Below, in pieces: positions 58,536 through 64,000 of a stretch of 64,000 nucleotides of DNA (position 1 is its first letter; each line of letters starts with the position of its first letter). The stretch comes from an uncultured Lachnospiraceae bacterium (GTDB taxonomy: Bacteria; Bacillota_A; Clostridia; Lachnospirales; Lachnospiraceae). The position numbers and the translations under genes were made by a program. The notes under the pieces are model-generated. The model searched no databases. It saw only the letters and a program-made list of their open reading frames with translations, and was not told the origin of the DNA. The stretch is from NCBI GenBank assembly GCA_910577835.1, contig CAJTOU010000003.1:68300-132299 (forward strand), in the 5' to 3' direction.

Positions 58536-59010
58536 TGAAGCCAGCTATATTGAAATAATGAAGGACAGTCTTGTAAAAAAGATTGCTGTATTAAATAAAA
58601 TATCAGAGCAAAACAAAATTCAGCAGGGACTGACCCAGACAGAAGAGTTTGATTATGATATTTTTGAAAAAACCCTTGAGGAAAAGGAAAAACTGATTGA
58701 TGAAATAAACCGGCTGGATTCCGGATTTCAATCTGTATTTGACAGAATCAAAGAAATTTTGGAATCCGGCAGAGAAAATTATGCTGACGATATCAAACAA
58801 ATGCAGAAATTGATTGCCATTATCACAGACAAATCCGCGAATATTATGGTAGAAGAAAAAAGAAATAAAGAAGCTATTATGAACAGAAAGGACAGTCTGA
58901 AAAAAGAAGTGGGGATGGCAAGAACCACCAATAAAGTAGCAGCAAATTATTATAAGACAATGTCAAAACTGAATGTATTGGATTCACAGTTTATAGATGC
59001 AAAGAAATAG
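58522..59010 (+). CDS. fliT: FliT-like flagellar export chaperone
   Basis: 162 residues, TTG start inside the fliS end behind GAGGTAATGAGAC. Entirely helical with heptads (LVKKIAVLNKISEQNKIQQ, FEKTLEEKEKLIDEINRLDSGFQ). Position after fliS and before flagellin matches fliT, the FliD chaperone; FlgN-like folding is also possible, as the families resemble each other. Sequence similarity alone would be weak, so context carries the call. Confidence 0.75.
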   Translation: MQRDNEASYIEIMKDSLVKKIAVLNKISEQNKIQQGLTQTEEFDYDIFEKTLEEKEKLIDEINRLDSGFQSVFDRIKEILESGRENYADDIKQMQKLIAIITDKSANIMVEEKRNKEAIMNRKDSLKKEVGMARTTNKVAANYYKTMSKLNVLDSQFIDAKK

Positions 59011-59068
59011 ATAAAGCATAAAATAGATAAAAATAAAAAAAACTCTTGCAAAAAAGTTTGAAATGCTA

Positions 59069-59095
59069 TAAACTATTACTTGAAAGTTCCGATAT
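59069..59095 (+). promoter_or_regulatory. Sigma-D (sigma-28) type promoter of the flagellin gene
   Basis: TAAA (59069-59072), 15-base spacer, TCCGATAT (59088-59095), nearly the same as the flgM promoter. Confidence 0.8.
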
Positions 59096-59184
59096 ATAAA
59101 GTGTAGGAAAAAATCATATGTAAATCATACATATGGAATGATAATTACATTCATAAGAATGTTTTTATAAAATAAAAAAATAAC

Positions 59185-59217
59185 AGGACCAAGGATGGTT
59201 CTTAAAATTCAAGGAGG
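59185..59217 (+). promoter_or_regulatory. Two CsrA-type binding sites in the flagellin leader
   Basis: Site 1: AGGACCA/TGGTTCT stem (59185-59191, 59196-59202) presenting AGGA in its loop, inside ACCAAGGATGG, close to the CsrA consensus (ACAnGGATGT). Site 2: the ribosome site CAAGGAGGAA (GGAGG at 59213-59217). A hairpin site plus the Shine-Dalgarno site is the arrangement used to repress hag in Bacillus. Confidence 0.65.
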
Positions 59218-59224
59218 AATTATT

Positions 59225-60046
59225 ATGGTAGTACAGCACAATTTAACAGCGATGAACGCTAACAGACAGCTTGGTATCATCACAGACAGCCAGGCAAAGG
59301 CAACAGAGAAGTTATCATCAGGTTATAAAATTAACCGCGCAGGAGATGATGCAGCAGGTCTTTCCATTTCTGAGAAAATGAGAAGCCAGATTAGAGGTCT
59401 TAATAAGGCTTCCAAGAACGCTGAAGATGGTATTTCCGCTATCCAGACAGCAGAAGGTGCGTTGAACGAAGTTCACTCTATTTTACAGAGAATGAATGAG
59501 CTTGCAACACAGGCTGCTAACGATACAAATACATCAGGCGACAGAACTGCTATCTCTAAAGAAATGACAGCACTTCAGTCAGAATTGAACAGAATTGCTT
59601 CTACAACTCAGTTCAATACAATGAACCTGCTTGATGGTACATTTACAGCAAAGAATCTTCAGGTTGGTGCGTTACAGAATCAGAAGATTGGACTTAGCAT
59701 TGCAACAATGAACGCTACTGCTCTTGGTATCGGTTCAGCAGGCGCAATTTCAGTGAATTCTTTCTCAAATGCAGGCGCAACAATGACACGTGTTCAGCAG
59801 GCTCTTTCAATCGTATCAGCACAGCGTTCCGCACTTGGTGCAGTTCAGAACAGATTAGAGCATACAATCGCAAATCTGGATACAACTTCTGAGAATACAC
59901 AGGCTGCTGAATCACGTATTCGTGATACAGATATGGCTGATTCCATGGTTGAGTACAGCAAGAACCAGATTCTGGCACAGGCTGGTCAGTCTATGTTAGC
60001 ACAGGCAAATCAGTCTACACAGGGTGTATTATCTCTTTTAGGTTAA
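59225..60046 (+). CDS. hag: Flagellin
   Basis: 273 residues from ATG at 59225 behind AAGGAGG. N-terminal VVQHNLTAMNANRQLGI...EKLSSGYKINRAGDDAAGLSISEKMR (in part) and C-terminal ESRIRDTDMADSMVEYSKNQILAQAGQSMLAQANQ form D0/D1. The D2/D3 outer domains are missing, so the filament is made of a minimal flagellin, like Bacillus Hag. Codon use is biased and the terminator strong, as expected for a very abundant protein. Downstream maf and glycosyltransferase genes suggest it is glycosylated. Confidence 0.97.
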   Translation: MVVQHNLTAMNANRQLGIITDSQAKATEKLSSGYKINRAGDDAAGLSISEKMRSQIRGLNKASKNAEDGISAIQTAEGALNEVHSILQRMNELATQAANDTNTSGDRTAISKEMTALQSELNRIASTTQFNTMNLLDGTFTAKNLQVGALQNQKIGLSIATMNATALGIGSAGAISVNSFSNAGATMTRVQQALSIVSAQRSALGAVQNRLEHTIANLDTTSENTQAAESRIRDTDMADSMVEYSKNQILAQAGQSMLAQANQSTQGVLSLLG

Positions 60047-60068
60047 TCGCTGAAATAGGACTATCAGG

Positions 60069-60102
60069 ATTAAGTCATCCTTCGGGATGGCTTAATTTTT
60101 TT
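60069..60102 (+). terminator. Flagellin terminator
   Basis: ATTAAGTCATCC/GGATGGCTTAAT stem (12 bp, one G-U) with a UUCG tetraloop, followed by T6. Confidence 0.9.
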
Positions 60103-60122
60103 AAATGTAAAGGAAATAGAAA

Positions 60123-60440
60123 ATGACAATACAGGAATTAATTATAGAAATAAAAAATCTGACAGAAAATATGTTTCAAAACACATATAATGTATATATG
60201 AAATTTAATGATATTTTTCCATATATCCGGCAGTATTATCAGGAATTTATTGTATTAATTCCTGATTTAAACAGAATTGGAATGGAGATTGATGCCAATA
60301 AAATGCTGGAGCAGCTTAGAGGGCTTTCAAATGCAATTGAGAGAAAAGACAGGGTTATGCTGTTTGATACCTTATATTATGAAATTACAGATACTATGAG
60401 TTTGTACAATCAAATAAAAGAAATAATGGAGCAGGAATAA
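60123..60440 (+). CDS. Small helical protein upstream of maf
   Basis: 105 residues, predicted all-helical and acidic-amphipathic (TIQELIIEIKNLTENMF, YIRQYYQEFIVLIPDLNRIG, YYEITDTMSLYNQIKEI). No family recognised. It ends 2 bases before the Maf gene, implying a functional link, perhaps a chaperone or partner of the Maf protein or of flagellin. RBS AAAGGAAA. Confidence 0.7.
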   Translation: MTIQELIIEIKNLTENMFQNTYNVYMKFNDIFPYIRQYYQEFIVLIPDLNRIGMEIDANKMLEQLRGLSNAIERKDRVMLFDTLYYEITDTMSLYNQIKEIMEQE

Positions 60441-60442
60441 AG

Positions 60443-62326
60443 ATGGATACAGAAAATATCTATAATGAACAAACTGAAAGAAAGAAAGAAAAAATTAGTG
60501 ATTTGCATAAAAAAGCCGAAGCAGAGCAAATAGAAGTATTTGTAACGGAAAATGTAGCAGGTAAACCGATTTTAGGTGTATTGCATAAAGAGAAAGAATA
60601 TTATTTTAACAGCAGGTATGAGGATGATTTTTTAGTAAAAAGCTGGTGCAGTCAGTATGATATGAGCAATTACAGAGCAATCGCTCTGGTATTTGGAATG
60701 GGAAATGGGGAATATATAAGAGCACTTAGAGAGAAAAATGAGCAGATGTTTATTCTTGTGTTTGAACCGTCCTATTCCATAGCGGTGATTAATCAGGATA
60801 CGATAGGGCTGGATGATATTCTGGAAAATGGTCAGACAATGATACTGGTTGGAGAAGAACAGTATTCAGCGGTTTATCATGTGTTCAATACTCTTGCTAC
60901 TTATGAGGCGGTTGATTATATTAAATTGTTTGTAACACCAAATTATGAAAATATATTTCCAAAGGAATTGGAGAAAATAGAAGAAATATACAAAGAATGT
61001 TTGACAAGAATTATATTCAGCAGAAATACAATCCTTATGATAGGAAAGGAAATGACATGTAATATAGCAAATAACTATATTGATTATATACATCAATATT
61101 CTTTAGCGAATTTAATAAAAGTTTTTAAAGCTTTGGAATTGGACGAGATACCGGCAATTATTATAGCAGCCGGGCCATCTTTGGATAAAAATATCAAACA
61201 GTTGAAAAAAGCAAAAGGAAAAGCATTTTTAATTGCTGTGGATACAGCATTAAATCCATTGGCAAAAGAAGATATTATTCCGGATATATCCATTACGGTC
61301 GACCCTCATAAGCCACTTATGCTTTTTCGAAATGAAAAAATGATAAATATTCCTCTCGTTTATGCATTAACTTCCAATTCAAAAATCAAAGATTTTCATA
61401 AAGGTATGAGGATATATCAAAATTCGATAGATTCTTTTTTAAATCAGTTTATTCGAAGGTTTGGAAAACAGTCAGCTTTTTTGGAAACCGGAGGTTCAGT
61501 GGCACATAGTGCTTTTTCGCTGGCACAAAGGCTTGGATTTAAGACAATTATTTTTGTAGGACAGGACTTGGCTTATCCAAATGATAAAGAACATTCAGAA
61601 AGTGTATATAATAATAGTTCTATAAATAATATTCGTAATTTGAATAAGGAATATTTTGAGGTAGAAGATATCTACGGGAAAAAAGTAAAAACAGAATATA
61701 ATATGAATCAGTATCGTCTGTGGTTTGAACAGGCTGTTATTGTCTATTCTGAGATAAAGTTTATAGATGCCACAGAGGGCGGAGCAAAAAAGAAAGGAAT
61801 GGAAATTCTCACTTTGGAAGAGGCAATAAAACAGGAGTGCAAGCTTGAGAAAAAGATAGATTTTGAACAAATAATCAAAAGTACACAAAAAATTTTTACA
61901 GAGGAAGAGCAAAAAATTATATTAAAGGAAATTACTGAGTTTTCAGAAACAGCCAGCCATATAAGAAAAAAGATATATGAGGGTATTGAGATATATAATA
62001 AATTGGAAAGGTTAAATCAAAGACAGGAATATTCAGGAAAAGAATTTAACAAGGCGATAAAAAAAGTGACACAGTTAAATAAATGGGTATCTGAAAATCC
62101 AGATATTGCTTATCTTCACATGTATGCTGCCGAGGAAGATTATCAGGTAAGAGATGTTATCTTAGAGGAAAAAGATAGTGTCTATGAAGAAGTAAAACTG
62201 GTTACAGACAGTGGAAAAAAGATGTTAAAAGCTCTTTTAGATGCAATAGATAAGATTGAGACAGATATGAAACCAGTTATAGAAGAAGCAAACAGAAAAA
62301 TAGAAAATAATAGAACAAGGCAGTAA
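60443..62326 (+). CDS. Maf/DUF115 motility-associated protein (flagellin glycosylation)
   Basis: 627 residues. The central MAF_flag10/DUF115 domain (about 215-445) shows AIIIAAGPSLDKNIKQLK, ITVDPHKPL, SNSKI, FLETGGSVAHSAFSLAQRLGFKTIIFVGQDLAY, the family's nucleotide-sugar site (given in part). Maf proteins transfer nonulosonic acids such as pseudaminic or legionaminic acid to flagellin serines/threonines. No nonulosonate synthesis genes are in the window. A coiled-coil C-terminus (about 480-627) follows. Confidence 0.88.
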   Translation: MDTENIYNEQTERKKEKISDLHKKAEAEQIEVFVTENVAGKPILGVLHKEKEYYFNSRYEDDFLVKSWCSQYDMSNYRAIALVFGMGNGEYIRALREKNEQMFILVFEPSYSIAVINQDTIGLDDILENGQTMILVGEEQYSAVYHVFNTLATYEAVDYIKLFVTPNYENIFPKELEKIEEIYKECLTRIIFSRNTILMIGKEMTCNIANNYIDYIHQYSLANLIKVFKALELDEIPAIIIAAGPSLDKNIKQLKKAKGKAFLIAVDTALNPLAKEDIIPDISITVDPHKPLMLFRNEKMINIPLVYALTSNSKIKDFHKGMRIYQNSIDSFLNQFIRRFGKQSAFLETGGSVAHSAFSLAQRLGFKTIIFVGQDLAYPNDKEHSESVYNNSSINNIRNLNKEYFEVEDIYGKKVKTEYNMNQYRLWFEQAVIVYSEIKFIDATEGGAKKKGMEILTLEEAIKQECKLEKKIDFEQIIKSTQKIFTEEEQKIILKEITEFSETASHIRKKIYEGIEIYNKLERLNQRQEYSGKEFNKAIKKVTQLNKWVSENPDIAYLHMYAAEEDYQVRDVILEEKDSVYEEVKLVTDSGKKMLKALLDAIDKIETDMKPVIEEANRKIENNRTRQ

Positions 62327-62342
62327 GATAGGAGATTATAAG

Positions 62343-63857
62343 TTGAAAATAAAAGAGATAAATGAACTACTTAGAATGTTTGAACAATATACTGTTGAAA
62401 TAGCAAGTACAATATTTATTGAGTTTTTGGCTCTAACAAAGGATTTTGAGGAAAAAGACTGGCATTATTTGTGGGATAAAGTAAAAAATATTCAAAATAG
62501 CAGAGCAAAATTTATCGCAGGTTTTGAAATATTAGACCATATATCAAAGGTAGAAATTTATGAAGAATATTTATCCGTATTACATTCAGATGAGTCTCTG
62601 GACTGGGATGAAAGATATTTTTTATGGTTTCAAATTTCAAAAAAATTATTCGGCACCACCAATATATCTTCTGAAAAGCTTACACAACAGCAATGGTTGA
62701 TTTATGAGTCTATATATCAAAAATTTAGTTCATATTTCTTTGATATACCATTCATTAATAATCGTAATGAAAATTTAATATTTATTACAACACAACAATT
62801 TTTAAATATGAAACATGGTCCAACGAAAACAGCTTTGGATAGGGCTTATATTTTAAAAAAGTTGTATAAAAATGTAATTATTATTAATACAGCGGAATTA
62901 TTAGGAGGAAAACCTCTGGAATTATTACATGGCGAAGTTGGAAGTTATAATGAAAATTTATTGAAAGTAGAAAAGATGAAGTATAAAGATGAAACTTTTT
63001 CATTTGTACAGTTGGATAATAATATGCCAAATATAGAGAATTCCAAAGAGTTTCTTAATTTTGTAATTAAATACAAGCCTTTATATATTGTCAATATTGG
63101 GGGAAATAGTATGCTGATAGATATATGCAGTAAAGCGGTTCCTGTTATTAATATTAATACAGTTCCATCGGGGCTTACATGTACAAAAGCAACAGTACAG
63201 GTTATTGGAAGACAGTTAACAAAAAAAGATGAAAATTTACTGGCATTACTTGGAAAAACAAAAGAGAATGTAATAGTTGGAAGATTTACATCTTCATTAA
63301 AACCACAGATGAATAAATATACAAGAAAAGAGCTGGATATACCAGAAGAACAGTTTGTAATAGCATTAATCGGAGGAAGACTTACACAGGAAGTAACACA
63401 GGAATTTATCGCCATGATAGATGAGGTATTACAGAAAAATGTAATGCTTATGATTATTGGAAGGATGCATAATTATGAGGACATATGCAAAAATGACCCA
63501 ATATTTGGGAAAAATGCTGTTTATCTTGAAGAACAGGATGATGTACTGGCAATTCTGGATTTGTGTGATTTATATGTAAATCCAAAAAGAGCAGGTGGCG
63601 GAACATCCGTAATTGAGGCAATGTATAAGGGATGTCCTGCTGTTACTTTAAATAGTGGGGATGTGGCATTAGGAGCCGGACCGGACTTTTGTGTTAGTAC
63701 TTATGAAGAAATGCAGAAACAGATTTTTCGTTATATGGAAGATAAAGAATTTTATAGGGAAATGTCCATAAAAGCAAAACAAAGAGCTGATTACATGCTG
63801 GATTCCGAGAATGCTTTTATGGAAATTATTCATCAGTTTGAAAATAAAGTTTTATAA
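62343..63857 (+). CDS. Glycosyltransferase (GT4-like fold), flagellar glycosylation candidate
   Basis: 504 residues from TTG at 62343 (AGGAG 8 bases upstream). The N-terminal half (1-140) is helical and not recognised. The C-terminal half is a GT-B transferase: EEQFVIALIGGRLTQEV, VMLMIIGRMH, LCDLYVNPKRAGGGTSVIEAMYKGCPAV, the last being the donor-binding E-x7-E-type motif of GT4 enzymes (given in part). Coming right after maf it probably adds or extends the flagellin glycan. A MobilE IS200/IS605-type end begins 20 bases after its stop. Confidence 0.8.
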   Translation: MKIKEINELLRMFEQYTVEIASTIFIEFLALTKDFEEKDWHYLWDKVKNIQNSRAKFIAGFEILDHISKVEIYEEYLSVLHSDESLDWDERYFLWFQISKKLFGTTNISSEKLTQQQWLIYESIYQKFSSYFFDIPFINNRNENLIFITTQQFLNMKHGPTKTALDRAYILKKLYKNVIIINTAELLGGKPLELLHGEVGSYNENLLKVEKMKYKDETFSFVQLDNNMPNIENSKEFLNFVIKYKPLYIVNIGGNSMLIDICSKAVPVININTVPSGLTCTKATVQVIGRQLTKKDENLLALLGKTKENVIVGRFTSSLKPQMNKYTRKELDIPEEQFVIALIGGRLTQEVTQEFIAMIDEVLQKNVMLMIIGRMHNYEDICKNDPIFGKNAVYLEEQDDVLAILDLCDLYVNPKRAGGGTSVIEAMYKGCPAVTLNSGDVALGAGPDFCVSTYEEMQKQIFRYMEDKEFYREMSIKAKQRADYMLDSENAFMEIIHQFENKVL

Positions 63858-63876
63858 TAAACAAATTTTGAAATAA

Positions 63877-64000
63877 GGCTACTGCAATCCCACTGGCTTT
63901 AGACGGTGGGTTAAGGTAGCCAAAAGTGGCAATTTGTGTTATACTTGCGTTATGGGAACATGGAAATCAAAAAACAGGCACAAGTATTTATTACAATATT
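63877..64000 (+). mobile_element. Left end of an IS200/IS605-type element (cut by window edge)
   Basis: A nested hairpin, GGCTAC/GTAGCC (63877-63882, 63916-63921) enclosing CCCAC/GTGGG (63889-63893, 63906-63910), stands before a tnpA start, as in subterminal palindromes of IS200/IS605 elements that move as single strands. Confidence 0.75.
63952..64000 (+). CDS. tnpA: IS200/IS605-type transposase TnpA, N-terminal fragment
   Basis: Only 16 residues are in the window: MGTWKSKNRHKYLLQY, matching the typical TnpA (Y1 HUH transposase) start with its K-x-x-R-H-x-Y/K-x-L-x-x-H/Y pattern. The HUH and catalytic tyrosine lie beyond the edge. Confidence 0.75.
   Translation, partial: MGTWKSKNRHKYLLQY

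Noticed and set aside
1..64000. tRNA, rRNA, prophage or replication origin
   Set aside because: No cloverleaf, rRNA-like stretch, phage structural gene, dnaA box cluster or partition gene was recognised.

Overview
The window reads as a low-GC, Gram-positive, spore-forming, flagellated gut-type Clostridia, most likely Lachnospiraceae. The signs are AGGAGG ribosome sites, A/T-rich spacers, SpoIIID and a SpoIID relative, a reverse rubrerythrin, a short Hag-like flagellin under sigma-D-type promoters, and a large secreted GH43/ricin enzyme. No rRNA, tRNA or CRISPR array was seen. Genus and species cannot be fixed from the sequence alone.

Layout. 0-1 kb: the start of a membrane-anchored protein and a frameshifted hemolysin III family gene. 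1.2-11.5 kb: one co-directional signalling operon: REC-HD-GYP, PAS histidine kinase (frame broken at an (AT)5 tract), a second REC-HD-GYP with a damaged active site, CheR, CheB, a CheY-like receiver, CheA, CheW and a chemoreceptor, closed by an 18-bp terminator. 11.6-18.5 kb: a SpoIID-like protein, reverse rubrerythrin with a PerR-box-like operator, a trigger-factor-like lipoprotein and a two-gene ABC exporter. 18.9-21.5 kb: a GH43 enzyme with one ricin-type module nested in the catalytic domain and another at the C-terminus. 21.5-26.6 kb: an A/T-rich accessory patch with tandem membrane paralogues, an IS110-family element with a structured non-coding end, a decayed caspase-like gene and an orphan membrane protein. 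26.8-29.5 kb: a zinc-ribbon protein and a DEAD-box helicase.

29.6-37.5 kb (minus strand): a polar amino-acid ABC operon, a small XRE protein and a polyamine transport operon (PotA, PotB, fused PotC-PotD) behind an XRE-cupin regulator with overlapping palindromic operators. 37.7-40.4 kb: an amidase, an MBL-fold hydrolase and an aromatic-acid-exporter-like protein. 40.6-44.5 kb: spoIIID, mbl and two rod genes in the order known from Bacillus (spoIIID-mbl-flhO-flhP), then a FlgJ-type rod-binding protein. spoIIID is flanked on both sides by clusters of hairpins.

44.5-63.9 kb: recD2, comFC and the late flagellar cluster yvyF-flgM-flgN-flgK1-flgK2-flgL-fliW-csrA-flaG-fliD-fliS-fliT-hag, then a small helical protein, a Maf/DUF115 protein and a glycosyltransferase. 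The control logic is visible. sigma-D-type promoters precede flgM, flaG and hag. flgM is insulated by a terminator. The hag leader carries two CsrA-type sites. fliW, the CsrA antagonist, is preceded by a 16/17-bp repeat ladder that puts an ATG in nearly every unit. The window ends inside an IS200/IS605-type element.

Recurring oddities are long intergenic hairpins with G-U-compensated stems, spacers made of short tandem duplications, and several frame breaks at simple repeats.
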